Part shown: in pieces, positions 1-8,809 of the stretch
Numbering within the stretch: position 1 is the first letter of the stretch
How the letters are laid out: each line of letters opens with the position of its first letter
NCBI GenBank assembly: GCA_947626525.1
Contig: CANQSM010000032.1
Coordinates: forward strand, 1-34,871
From: an uncultured Phocaeicola sp.
Lineage (GTDB): Bacteria; Bacteroidota; Bacteroidia; Bacteroidales; Bacteroidaceae
Length of the DNA: 34,871 bases
Direction of reading: 5' to 3'
Notes under the pieces: model-generated
What the model was told of the DNA's origin: nothing
The model's input: the letters and a program-made list of their open reading frames with translations, nothing else
Databases searched by the model: none
Program-made: the position numbers and the translations under genes

Positions 1-2
1 AG

Positions 3-592
3 TTTTCTGGCATTTATAGGAGTCTCGCAAGATTCTGCAGCCGTCATCTGCAGCCTTTAACTGAATATCCCTACTTACTTATGAAAAGAAAGTATATTCT
101 GTTATTATCTTGTGGATTGATGAGTTTGAAGATATCTCCATCTTAAATACTAGCAGCATAAGCAATATCAACAGCTTTGTTAGATCTCTGATTGATAAGG
201 CTTCCAATAATCTCTTGCTGTTCTTAAATCTAACTCAATCCGCCATGATGGATGTTGAAGATTTGGGGGAATATTTGCAGGAAGCTGTTAAGTCTAGAAT
301 AAAAGAGCGGATAGAATTTAATATGCCTAATTCCTTGGAATTAAAAGAGTATTTAGAGGAATTGCTTAACAATCCATTATACAGAGATGAACCGTGTACT
401 GGGAGTCAGCGTTTTTACCCGTTTGAAGAAGATGTAATAGATCAGGTCATTAAAGATTTAGGTAATACTTCATTGCGACGATACAATGAGGCATTCTCAT
501 TGTTGCTAGAGAATGCCATCTATGATGGAAAAAAGAATATTGATATCGCTTATTATGATGACATTAAGAGTGAAATAATTGGCTGGAAATGA
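3..592 (+). pseudogene. AAA-type ATPase, C-terminal part, frameshifted and cut by window edge
   Basis: A reading frame from about 110 (TTG) to 592 begins directly at a Walker B-like segment, LWIDEFEDI, and continues with a sensor-like FLNLTQSAM segment and a helical C-terminal domain, as in AAA or Orc-like ATPases. The Walker A part must lie further left. From 3 to about 90 another frame is open (FSGIYRSLARF...YPYLLMK). Adding one A to the run at 84-87 would join it to the downstream frame as LLMKKKVYSVIILWIDEFEDI, so a one-base deletion is likely. The end overlaps the next gene by ATGA. The role is inferred as the energy-using subunit of the operon; the exact family is not recognised. Confidence 0.55.
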
Positions 593-1416
593 GATTACCT
601 ATTGTTTTAGATACTTGTACTATTTTGAATCTTCTTCGAATAGATGAAGATGAGTTCTTGTATAAAAAACTCATAAAATTAGAAATAAATATATGTCAAT
701 CTGTATTTGACGAGGCGAATAGAAATGTGAAAACTAAAACTTTTTCTGAAGATCAGAGAAAATATATTTCATCACACATACCGCAATTAGTACCGTTCAT
801 TATAAGATGTGATGAACAATTTGAGAAAGAGTACAAATCCTGTATTCAAGAATTTTGTGATTATAAAAAGGAAAATGGTGAATTTTATTCTACGTTAATC
901 AGTTTATATTTATGTAGACAAAAGCAATGTAGACTATACTTTTATACAGATGACTATCCTGCAAAACGTGATTTTGATAGTTTTTTTAACTATCAACAGA
1001 TAGGGATAATAGGTGATACTATTGATTTGTTGGTTTTTTTATATTGGTCCAATCCTGATTTCGACCAGCGGAAACTGGAGAAATATCTTCAAAATCTTCT
1101 GTCCGAATTTGCAACTCCATTCAAAGAATTTCATAATCAATTTATGGAAAAGAAAGGAAGATGGATTACTCGCAATATTAAAAACAAAATATTAAAAGAA
1201 AACCTAGATAAAATTGAAAGCGGGCTTGAAGGATTGAATTTCGAAAAGATTGGGGAAGGCATGGCTTATTTTAAAAATGATGGTAAATCATACAAAGAAA
1301 TAAGAACCTTTCTAGATAGTTATTTAAATATAAATCTTAGTGGGTATATGGTTTTAAAAATCAAGGATACTGTTAGCAGCCTTAAACGACATCCAATATA
1401 TAAAATGCCATGTTAA
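589..1416 (+). CDS. PIN-like nuclease domain protein
   Basis: 275 aa. The N-terminus reads IVLDTCTILNLL, typical of a PIN domain first strand with its first acidic residue (D8). A conserved-looking acidic residue follows in SVFDEANRN, and a third cluster in FYTDDYPAKRDF near residue 120, giving the three or four acidic positions of a metal-dependent PIN RNase. The C-terminal half (about 150-275) is helical and not recognised. The start ATG overlaps the previous stop (ATGA) and the end overlaps the next gene by 7 bases, so it is translationally coupled within the operon. A nuclease role is inferred from the acidic pattern only. Confidence 0.6.
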   Translation: MRLPIVLDTCTILNLLRIDEDEFLYKKLIKLEINICQSVFDEANRNVKTKTFSEDQRKYISSHIPQLVPFIIRCDEQFEKEYKSCIQEFCDYKKENGEFYSTLISLYLCRQKQCRLYFYTDDYPAKRDFDSFFNYQQIGIIGDTIDLLVFLYWSNPDFDQRKLEKYLQNLLSEFATPFKEFHNQFMEKKGRWITRNIKNKILKENLDKIESGLEGLNFEKIGEGMAYFKNDGKSYKEIRTFLDSYLNINLSGYMVLKIKDTVSSLKRHPIYKMPC

Positions 1417-3680
1417 AATCAGATATCATATGGCCTGAACATCGGCGATACAAATCGCGTACAGAGTGGGAACCGATAGGTTTCTTCTCAGATTGTTTGT
1501 GCAATACGACGTATTTTGATCTTATGCTTGGGTTCTTTTCTTCATCTGCGATAAGCGTGCTCGCTAATGGATTTGCAGTATTCCTTTATAATGGAGGAAG
1601 GATGAGGCTTATAGTTAATGACATCTTAACTGAAGAAGATAAGAATGCTATTGCAGATGGGACTGGTGATGTTGAAATACCTTATTTTGATGTGTCAGAC
1701 ATTCGAAAGATTAAAGAAACATTGTCAGAAAGAGATAATCATTTCTTCAACTGTTTAGCATGGCTCATACGGCATAATCGTCTTGATATTAAAATTATAG
1801 CACCTAAGAATGGTATTGGTATATCGCATACCAAATCAGGCATATTCTCTGATGGTATTAATGATGTTGGATTTGATGGTTCGTGTAATTTTTCTCGGAC
1901 TGCATTGGTGGATAATATAGAAAGTCTGACCGTTTCATGTGATTGGGACGGCGATGTAGATGTTGCTAAGATCAAATATATAAAGGATGATTTTGAGAAA
2001 GTCTTTCAAGAGAGAGATGACACTGTAGTTTATTTATCGGCAGACAAGATTAAGACTCATATTACAGAGAATTATCCAGATAAATCTATATCCGAACTGC
2101 TTGAATCCGAATACAATATTTTAAGGAATCAATATTCACAAAATATCTCTAAACGTATTGCCAAAGCTTTAGATAATGCCAAAGAGCGATTGGAGGTAAT
2201 TCTTGATAAGCTCAAGGATGGAAAATACAAAGTAGATGTTTTGAAAAACCACGAGCCACATTTACCATATCCATCTGGACCAAGAGACTATCAAGTACAG
2301 GCTTTTGTGAACTGGAAAGATAACAAACAGAAAGGATTATTTGCTATGGCAACAGGTACAGGCAAAACTATTACATCCTTAAACTGTCTACTTGAAATTT
2401 ATAAGAAACTAGGTTATTATAAAGCACTTATATTAGTTCCAACTATTACACTTGTTGAACAGTGGGAAAAAGAATGTGAAAAATTTAATTTTGGCAATGT
2501 AATCAAAGTCTGCTCCAAATACGGAGGGTGGCAGACCTCGCTGGCAAACATACGCATGTTGGAGTTGTCAGATCCAAACAACAAATTATCGTATGTGATT
2601 ATTTCTACATATGCATCTTTTATTCGACCGGCCAATTTTTTGGAATTAAATCAATTCCCAAAGGCTAAATTGTTGCTTATTGCTGACGAGGCTCATAACA
2701 TGGGAGGAGGGCTTGTTGCAAAACGATTGAATGATATTAAATATTTGCGACCGATAGGACTGTCTGCTACACCTGAGCGACAGTTTGATGAAGAAGGAAA
2801 TTTGCGATTAATGTCATTCTTTGGATGCGATAAAGAATTTACTTTTGAGTACTCAATGGCAGAGGCCATTAGAAACAAAGCATTGTGTAAATATTATTAT
2901 TATCCTCATCTAGTGGAATTGACTCAAGATGAAATGAGCCAGTACATTGAGCTGTCGAAGAAAATTGCAAAAATCATTAATAGGACCGATGACGATAGTC
3001 GAGAAATCTTAAAACGACTTTTGCTGAAACGAAAGCAAATTATACATAAAGCAGAAAATAAGAAAATAGAATTTGAAACAATATTAAAAGATCATCTAAA
3101 TAAAACCGGTTCTTTAAAATATACGTTAGTATATGTTCCTGAGGGGAACCAATTAGATGATCAAACCGCAGATATTTTCGATACGGTAGAAGGAATTAAG
3201 GATGATGAAGATACACTGCATCTTATTGATGAATATACGCGTATCGTAAGAGATATTGACCCGCATATAGTTGTACGTCAATTTACATCAGAATCCATTG
3301 ACCGTGATTCAATGTTGTTTGATTTTGCGAATGGGAATATTGATGTTTTAACGTCAATGAAGTGTTTGGACGAAGGTGTTGACGTACCACGTAGCGAATT
3401 AGCAATCTTTTGTGCCAGCACGGGAAATCCTAGACAGTTTATTCAGCGCCGAGGCCGTGTGCTGAGAACACATAAAGATAAACGATATGCTGTTATTCAT
3501 GATCTTGTAGTAATCCCAGGTGTGAATTTCGATCCGGAATGCTATGAGTTGGAAAAGAGTTTAGTCTCAACCGAAGTAAAACGAGTCCGAGATTTTGCAC
3601 TCCTTTCCGAGAATTGTAATGACACACTAAATATTTTAGATGATGTATTAAATCGATATCAAATATCACTTTTTAATTGA
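1410..3680 (+). CDS. PLD-nuclease / superfamily 2 helicase fusion
   Basis: 756 aa. The N-terminal ~200 residues look like a phospholipase D-type nuclease: HTKSG with H140 and K142, followed by D148 and FDGSCNFSRTAL, which matches the single-HKD pattern. A DEAD/DEAH helicase core follows: Q-motif region PRDYQVQAF, Walker A ATGTGKT (314-320), Walker B DEAH (426-429), motif III SATPER and motif VI QFIQRRGRVLR. The protein should translocate on nucleic acid and cut it. From memory, this architecture occurs in restriction-type helicases linked to DNA phosphorothioation (Dnd) systems; I could not check this. Its neighbours are a PIN protein upstream and an SMC-like ATPase downstream. All main motifs are intact. 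Confidence 0.85.
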   Translation: MLKSDIIWPEHRRYKSRTEWEPIGFFSDCLCNTTYFDLMLGFFSSSAISVLANGFAVFLYNGGRMRLIVNDILTEEDKNAIADGTGDVEIPYFDVSDIRKIKETLSERDNHFFNCLAWLIRHNRLDIKIIAPKNGIGISHTKSGIFSDGINDVGFDGSCNFSRTALVDNIESLTVSCDWDGDVDVAKIKYIKDDFEKVFQERDDTVVYLSADKIKTHITENYPDKSISELLESEYNILRNQYSQNISKRIAKALDNAKERLEVILDKLKDGKYKVDVLKNHEPHLPYPSGPRDYQVQAFVNWKDNKQKGLFAMATGTGKTITSLNCLLEIYKKLGYYKALILVPTITLVEQWEKECEKFNFGNVIKVCSKYGGWQTSLANIRMLELSDPNNKLSYVIISTYASFIRPANFLELNQFPKAKLLLIADEAHNMGGGLVAKRLNDIKYLRPIGLSATPERQFDEEGNLRLMSFFGCDKEFTFEYSMAEAIRNKALCKYYYYPHLVELTQDEMSQYIELSKKIAKIINRTDDDSREILKRLLLKRKQIIHKAENKKIEFETILKDHLNKTGSLKYTLVYVPEGNQLDDQTADIFDTVEGIKDDEDTLHLIDEYTRIVRDIDPHIVVRQFTSESIDRDSMLFDFANGNIDVLTSMKCLDEGVDVPRSELAIFCASTGNPRQFIQRRGRVLRTHKDKRYAVIHDLVVIPGVNFDPECYELEKSLVSTEVKRVRDFALLSENCNDTLNILDDVLNRYQISLFN

Positions 3681-3687
3681 TACTACT

Positions 3688-3921
3688 ATGGCTACTCATT
3701 ACACAAATGGAGACAGAATACTGCAAGCAGTATTGGCCGATCCTAAACTTGCCGAATTGGGCGAGTATACACCAACTGGAGATGAAACAGTTGCAGACGC
3801 TCTTGATTCTGAAAATGCCACAATACGTGCTGTTGCCATGATTATTGATGGGAATGAGAATCAATATACCCCTAAAGAAATATATACTCAGGTGTCTAAT
3901 TATCTTACCTCTAGCATATGA
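3688..3921 (+). CDS. small 77-aa operon protein of unknown function
   Basis: 77 aa and acidic, with no recognised motif. It lies 7 bases after the helicase gene, and its stop overlaps the start of the SMC-like ATPase gene (ATGA), so it is clearly part of the operon. The sequence is a compact mostly helical protein (NGDRILQAVLADPKLAEL, then YTPKEIYTQVSNYL), with no signal peptide or membrane segment. Position suggests a small adaptor or regulator of the neighbouring helicase or ATPase, which is inference only. The opposite-strand open frame over the same bases is treated as a shadow because only the + frame fits the operon spacing. Confidence 0.65.
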   Translation: MATHYTNGDRILQAVLADPKLAELGEYTPTGDETVADALDSENATIRAVAMIIDGNENQYTPKEIYTQVSNYLTSSI

Positions 3922-6093
3922 AACTAAATAAAATTATTATAAAGAATTTCCGCAGCTATTACGGTGAAAATTGTTTTGAACTGTCGGATGGCTTAACCCT
4001 TGTTATTGGAGATAATGGTGACGGCAAAACAACCTTCTTCGAAGCTCTAGAGTGGTTATTTGATACTAGTAAGGATAATAAAAGCGAAAGTAATATATCC
4101 GAGATGCGCAAAGCCGAGATGGGGATTGGCGATAGTGATGAGGTATCTGTAACTATGACTTTTGACCATCGTGGAGAAAAGGAAATTTGTAAAAAATTCA
4201 TTTTCGAAAAAGATACTAATGGATCTGTTAGAACAAGAGATTTTTCTTTTGTTGGATATGAGATTGTGGGAGCAGAAAGGTATAAGCGAGACGGAAAGAT
4301 ATTATTAGAATCCTGTTTTGATACTGTAATACGCCGATATTGCTTATTCAAAGGGGAGCGAGAGTTAAATGTTTTTGATAATAATACTGCTCTCAAGACA
4401 TTGGTTGACACATTTTCTGGAATCAAACAATTCGATAATCTTGTTGAGTTGACTACGTATTTTGAGCAACAATCTGATAACTTAGTTACCAAAGAGTTAA
4501 AAAAAGATAAAAAGCAGGAGGAGGTTATTAAACGACTTGAATATGAATTGAGTAAAGTGCAATCTGATATTTCTGATGTTCGCCATGATATTAGTATCAA
4601 AGAGAAGGCTGTATCAGACTATGAGACCAGATTAAGAGTTCTGGAGGAGAACCAGGATGCTTGTGAGAATTTACAGGATATAAATGCTCGAATTGAGCAG
4701 AAAAAAAATAGAACAGCGTAGACTGATGGGTTATATCAATTTAGACTATAATGCCATGCTGCTGGATGATATGTGGATTCTTAGAGCATTTCCTTCTATT
4801 TTAAGCGAGTACCAGAAAAAAGTTTCATCTCTTAGTCGTGAGAAGAGAAAATTACAAAAGGCAGAGGACGAAAGAATTGCTATTGAGAAGGGGAAACAAG
4901 AAGCAATAAAGGAAATCCAGAAATTGGCCAATGATGCCACACCTCTCCCGTGGAATCTTCCTGATAAGGAGACTATGCAGGAGATGATCGATGATGAGAT
5001 CTGCAAAGTATGCGGGCGGCCTGCAGAAAAGGGAAGTGACGCATATAACTTTATGGTTAATAAACTTAATGAGTATCTTGATCATATTCGTAAAGAATCA
5101 GAGGCTGCTCAACAGCAAGAGGCTCTAGTTAAGCCTCTCTTTGAGAACACATACATAAATGAGCTGCATACACGTAGCATTCAGTTGAGTGGTGATACAG
5201 AGCAGGAATTGATGGGGTTGGCAACCGCTATTGCCGATAGGTTATCTTTTGTGCAAAGCAGAAAGCAGGATTTGGAGAGAGTAAATAAAGACCTGACAGA
5301 GGCAGAAGATGCAAAAATGCAGCTTCTTATTCAGACCCCTGATCTTACGGAAGAGATGCTTATCAAGAACTTTAAGGATTTTAAAGGCCTTTCTGATAGC
5401 AGCAAGCGAGCATCATTAGATCTCCAAGAATTGAATCATGAACTTGAAGTGTTAGAGGCTCAAAAGCAGGAACTAAAAGAACGACAAAATCAGATAGTCC
5501 CATCAAATGGAATCGTAAGAGTTTATCAGAAAGTTCATATTACGCTTGAACGAATCATGAAAGCGTTTGAGGCGGCAAAGAATAGAAATGTAGAAGAATT
5601 TATTCAAACCCTTGAAGAGCAGGCTAACATATATCTCAAGAAGCTCAATGCTGATGATTTTCGTGGCGTTATTAAGATAAAAAGAACTGCAGACGGTTCA
5701 GCACGAATAAACCTATATAGCTCTAATGATACCTTGATAGCTAATCCAGGTGGTGCTCAAAAGACCACGATGTACATGTCTGTCCTTTTCGCTATATCAA
5801 AGATTACTACTCTTAAGAGGGATGAAGATTATCCGTTGATTTTTGATGCTCCGACTTCATCGTTTGGAGAATTCAAAGAGGATATATTCTATAATATTAT
5901 TGATAATATTGATAAGCAATGTGTTATCTTTACGAAAGATCTGTTGAGATATGATAGGGACACGGAAAAGCGAGAACTTGATTTTGATAAGATAAATCAG
6001 CTTTCTTGCTCTGTTTATCGTATACAGAAAGCTCCAGGATATGATGAAGAAGATTTGTCAACTATTAGAACAATAACCGAAAGAATTAAATAG
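3918..6093 (+). pseudogene. Rad50/DndD-like SMC ATPase with zinc hook, split by a frameshift at an A8 run
   Basis: Two open frames (3918-4721 and 4684-6093) are halves of one protein of about 725 aa. The first half has Walker A GDNGDGKTT (31-39) after the strand IKNFRSYYG, and enters a coiled coil. The second half has a CKVC zinc hook (codons 5002-5013), more coiled coil, a signature-like PGGAQKTT and Walker B LIFDAPTSSFGE, so it is a Rad50, SbcC or DndD type ATPase. The frames meet at eight A residues (4701-4708); seven would restore the frame. The ATG at 4684 lies within coiled coil and is not a convincing natural start. Alternatives to a dead gene are polymerase slippage, phase variation or an assembly error. 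Confidence 0.8.
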
Positions 6094-6096
6094 ATC

Positions 6097-6609
6097 ATGG
6101 CAGAGAAACTATATGATTTATGGGCAAAACGTAATCCTAATTGGGAGAAACGTTTTGAAGACTCTATCATTAAGAACTTCAGTGATTATGGTAAGGGTGT
6201 AACCACGTTAGGAGAGGCTAAGGGAAAACTGTTTGGTGCTGGTTACGAAGTTTTCATCATAGCATTTTTTATTGGTCTGTATTACAACCAAAGACGGAAA
6301 CTCATAGATGATAGCACGAAAATTAAATCGTTAGGACAACCTATTCAATATTGGGGTAATATTGATTCGGTAAAAGGAAGAAAAGCCTATCCTAAATTGA
6401 AGGAGTTTATTTTTACAGCATTAGTTGCTAAAACCGATTTTGATTTTATAGCGCTTGATAAAGGTCTAGTAACACCTCGTAAAGCGGTTGATGCCTTAAT
6501 GCAAACAATGGAAGAGTATGCTAATTGGGGCTTCCATTTTATGGAAGACAAATTGATGGATAACCCTAATTACTTTTATAGAGAAACAGCTTTTCTTGAG
6601 GTTTTTTAA
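6097..6609 (+). CDS. accessory protein of the left operon, possibly a dnd-associated family, C-terminus probably frameshifted
   Basis: 170 aa as read, starting 3 bases after the ATPase gene. No enzyme motif is seen. The central part holds a hydrophobic helix (VFIIAFFIGLYY) followed by basic residues, and the C-terminal part contains MEEYANWGFHFM. From memory this pattern resembles the small proteins annotated as Dnd-system-associated, but I cannot verify that. The stop lies in a six-T run (6602-6607). One more T would extend the frame to 6665, adding LTFDASTTESAEDEPESLD, an acidic tail that looks genuinely coding. The natural protein may therefore be about 189 aa. Confidence 0.6.
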   Translation: MAEKLYDLWAKRNPNWEKRFEDSIIKNFSDYGKGVTTLGEAKGKLFGAGYEVFIIAFFIGLYYNQRRKLIDDSTKIKSLGQPIQYWGNIDSVKGRKAYPKLKEFIFTALVAKTDFDFIALDKGLVTPRKAVDALMQTMEEYANWGFHFMEDKLMDNPNYFYRETAFLEVF

Positions 6610-6665
6610 CTTTTGACGCAAGTACAACAGAGTCGGCCGAAGATGAACCAGAGTCATTAGACTAG

Positions 6666-6944
6666 GATGTAATATACAGACTATCAAAACTTCTGTTCGC
6701 TTCAAAGACTTGTTGTAAGGTCAGGAACGAAGATGTAGTATTGCTATTTATGGGGCCAAAAATAAAGAAAGTAAACTCAATCAATAGAGCAATCCATATC
6801 TTTGAATTGTTTTAGATTTTTAAATGAGATATAAATCGCAGTATGCCTGATATTATATCTGTGATACCCCAAAATATATGTTGTAACGTATATAAATAAT
6901 GAAATTAATAAAAAACAATTAGATTAAAAGTTGAATTTTAAACT
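6666..6944. other. AT-rich intergenic region with one possible promoter -7 box
   Basis: No open frame of convincing coding character. TATCTTTG at 6797-6804 matches the Bacteroidales -7 consensus (TAnnTTTG), but no clear -33 TTTG is placed about 19 bases upstream and the next start codon is 140 bases away. It may drive the two small genes that follow. Confidence 0.4.
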
Positions 6945-7262
6945 ATGGATGTTATGAAGGTACAAGAAGCAATACAGATCATAAAAGAACAAATATTGCA
7001 GTGTGAACGAGATGGTGAAATGTTCGATTTGCCAAAAATAGAAAATACAAAAGTAGAAATAAACGATTTGCCTAATGAGGGAGCAGATTTACTCCATCGG
7101 GAATATAAAATAAATTTTCCTGATGGCGAGTATATTCATATAGACTATCATTCAAAAGATAAATGTCGCACATTCCAGATTAATCCGGATCGTAGCGTGA
7201 TACTGGTAAAATGTTCTTTACCTGAATTGGATTTTACCTGCTCATGGGATGAAAAATATTAA
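6945..7262 (+). CDS. hypothetical protein, 105 aa
   Basis: Not recognised. It is a soluble acidic protein with an N-terminal helix (VQEAIQIIKEQILQCERDG) and a beta-rich C-terminal half containing FPDGEYIHIDYHS and FTCSWDEKY. No signal peptide or membrane segment is visible. It sits 6 bases before the next small gene and probably shares a transcript with it. Codon use is AT-rich like the left operon. Position beside a defence operon suggests accessory DNA, but there is no direct evidence for a defence function. Confidence 0.65.
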   Translation: MDVMKVQEAIQIIKEQILQCERDGEMFDLPKIENTKVEINDLPNEGADLLHREYKINFPDGEYIHIDYHSKDKCRTFQINPDRSVILVKCSLPELDFTCSWDEKY

Positions 7263-7274
7263 TATTTAATGATT

Positions 7275-7496
7275 ATGAGTTACTATAGAGAAATTAAGTG
7301 CCCAAAATGTGGTACATTAGTAGGCATTAAGGAAGTTAATGTCATAATGCCATATAAGACTGTAGAGACAGCCGAGTGTCCTGTCTGTGGAGAAACTATC
7401 TTTAGACACAATAGTAGAGGTGACTTTGAATCCGAAATCATTTCAACCGAAAACACAATCGAGCCATATAAATCAAATAATGTTTATAGAGATTGA
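7275..7496 (+). CDS. small zinc-ribbon protein
   Basis: 73 aa if the second ATG (7275, MSYYREI) is used; an ATG at 7269 adds two residues. Two CxxC pairs, CPKCG near the start and CPVCG about 27 residues later, form a typical zinc ribbon. The remaining C-terminal ~30 residues look disordered. Zinc ribbons of this size usually act as nucleic-acid or protein binding modules, but no specific role can be assigned. It follows the 105-aa gene closely, so the two are probably co-transcribed. Confidence 0.65.
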   Translation: MSYYREIKCPKCGTLVGIKEVNVIMPYKTVETAECPVCGETIFRHNSRGDFESEIISTENTIEPYKSNNVYRD

Positions 7497-7513
7497 TTCA
7501 ATTGATATTATTG

Positions 7514-7528
7514 CTTTTCTTAGAAAAG
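7514..7528. terminator. weak short hairpin after the zinc-ribbon gene
   Basis: CTTTTC (7514-7519), a 3-base loop, then GAAAAG (7523-7528). It lies between two convergent genes, which is where a terminator is expected, but the stem is short and AT-rich. Confidence 0.25.
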
Positions 7529-7572
7529 AATGCTTTTCGTTATGATTTTGAGATTCTGCCCTCTAAGATTCT

Positions 7573-8091
7573 TTATTTAACAAAAGCAATAGAATCAGAG
7601 AACGATATGCTGTTCTCCAAAGTGAGTCTGATATAGGAATAATAAAGAAATTTTCCAGCTTTATTTACCCGATAGAGTCCGTTGAAACAAGTTCTATTGA
7701 GAAAAAAGAACAATGTCGTATTATCTATTTTATCTAATGATTTAGAATTGAATCGCTCACGCTGTTGAAGGAAAAACATCTTGCGCTCTACCTCTGTTCG
7801 AAAGTTATAATATTCAGCTTGAATTGCATTGAGGGACTTTATCAATTCTGTCGGATTATCCCTTACTACCTGATAGCACAATGTCAAATCAGGATTGATG
7901 TCATTTATAACGGCTGACTTTACGTTTGAATATGTTTGTAACATATAGAAGAGCATTGCTCCTCCTACAAAAGGTTCTATGTAAGTGACATTTTCCCTTT
8001 CTGCAAAGTCAGCTGGAAGCAATGCTTCGAGTTGTTCAATGAGTTGACCTTTTCCACCAACCCATTTAATGAAAGGTTTTGCTTTTACCAT
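7573..8091 (-). pseudogene. Dam-family (DpnII-type) adenine methyltransferase, truncated before the catalytic motif
   Basis: 172 aa. The first ~145 residues are an alpha-class adenine methylase of the Dam/DpnIIA type: KWVGGKGQL (SAM-binding motif X), FVGGAML (motif I), VINDINPDL, and RTCFNGLYRVNKAGKF. In the family, that last segment is followed by NVPFG and later by the catalytic DPPY. Here it switches to an unrelated tail of about 25 residues and stops. With DPPY missing it cannot methylate. The gene is a 5' remnant at the edge of the degraded islet, and no partner nuclease is adjacent. Confidence 0.8.
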
Positions 8092-8317
8092 TTATATCAT
8101 TTTACATTCCGCATGGCAAAAGTACTTATTTAATTTGAAACTGATTGTCTGCTATGCCAACAAACATAAAACAGCAATGCTTTTTTATCGTGAGATATTT
8201 AATTCTCCTCGGTCCAATACTCTTGAAGCATGAGAGGAAGATTGTTCCGAAAACGGTTTACCGTTTGAACTCGCAGATTTCAGGAGATGCCCGCACATTC
8301 AAAAACATAATGCCGCT

Positions 8318-8512
8318 TATCGCACTCACCATTCCTTATTTTGCATTATCTTTGCGCCAAGTATTTAATTGTCACATATCGGGCAGAATATGTATAACAG
8401 CCAATGAGCCTATCATGAAAAATATAGTAACACGGATGCCAATTCGATGCTCCGGGCAATCTGGCTCATTGCCTGTGCGATGTGACCACGCTTCATGCTT
8501 GGGAAATGCCGG
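8318..8512 (+). pseudogene. internally deleted duplicate of the nucleotidyltransferase gene and its promoter
   Basis: 8318-8428 matches 11809-11919 with about three differences and includes the promoter box (8347-8354) and the start codon (8415). 8429-8512 matches 12492-12575 with about two differences. The copy therefore carries the 5' end of the intact gene joined to an internal segment, with 572 bases removed between them. It cannot encode a working enzyme. It points in the same direction as the intact copy, so the two are direct repeats flanking the 3.3-kb defence islet. Confidence 0.9.
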
Positions 8513-8809
8513 AATGCCTTTGGCCAAATAAAGGTAGGCGATGCAGGCTCCCATGAGGCGTGTTTTGCCGATTCCCGTTGCAATCGAAAATGCCAACGAC
8601 GGGAAATCGCGTTCAAAATCTTTCATAAACGGGACCGTCTCCTTGACTGCGGCGAGTTCCTTTTGCAGAAAAGCCTGCAAATCCGACTCCGTTTCCGGCA
8701 GCTTGGCCAGCGACAATCCTCCGACAATTTCTGCCGACACTTCAAGTGCTTCGGCCAGCGGCTTGCGAAGCGACAAGCGCTGCTTTATATTTTGGGTTAT
8801 TGAGTTCAT
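8513..8809 (-). pseudogene. Res-like DEAD/DEAH helicase, N-terminal fragment
   Basis: From ATG at 8809 (MNSITQNIKQRLSLRKPL) to the junction with the duplicated gene relic at about 8513: roughly 99 residues. It ends just after the Walker A segment FSIATGIGKTRLMG and LYLAKG. The rest of the helicase and any nuclease domain are gone; the open frame continues only through antisense sequence of the relic. The start codon overlaps the ptuB stop (ATGA), showing that the two were translationally coupled. It resembles the restriction subunit of type III-like systems. Confidence 0.75.

Noticed and set aside
81..146. A 21-codon frame starting MKRKYILLLSCG that looks like a lipoprotein signal
   Set aside because: Too short, ends at once, and is better explained as part of the frameshifted ATPase gene.
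3959..4600. 213-codon minus-strand open frame
   Set aside because: It is a shadow of the SMC-like ATPase, whose Walker A and coiled coil are on the plus strand.
7269..7274. First ATG of the zinc-ribbon gene as the start
   Set aside because: The ATG at 7275 gives a more typical MSYYREI start; the two-residue difference cannot be settled from sequence.
8145..8531. 128-codon plus-strand open frame
   Set aside because: It runs through the deleted duplicate of the nucleotidyltransferase promoter and start, then antisense to the Res fragment; no gene there.
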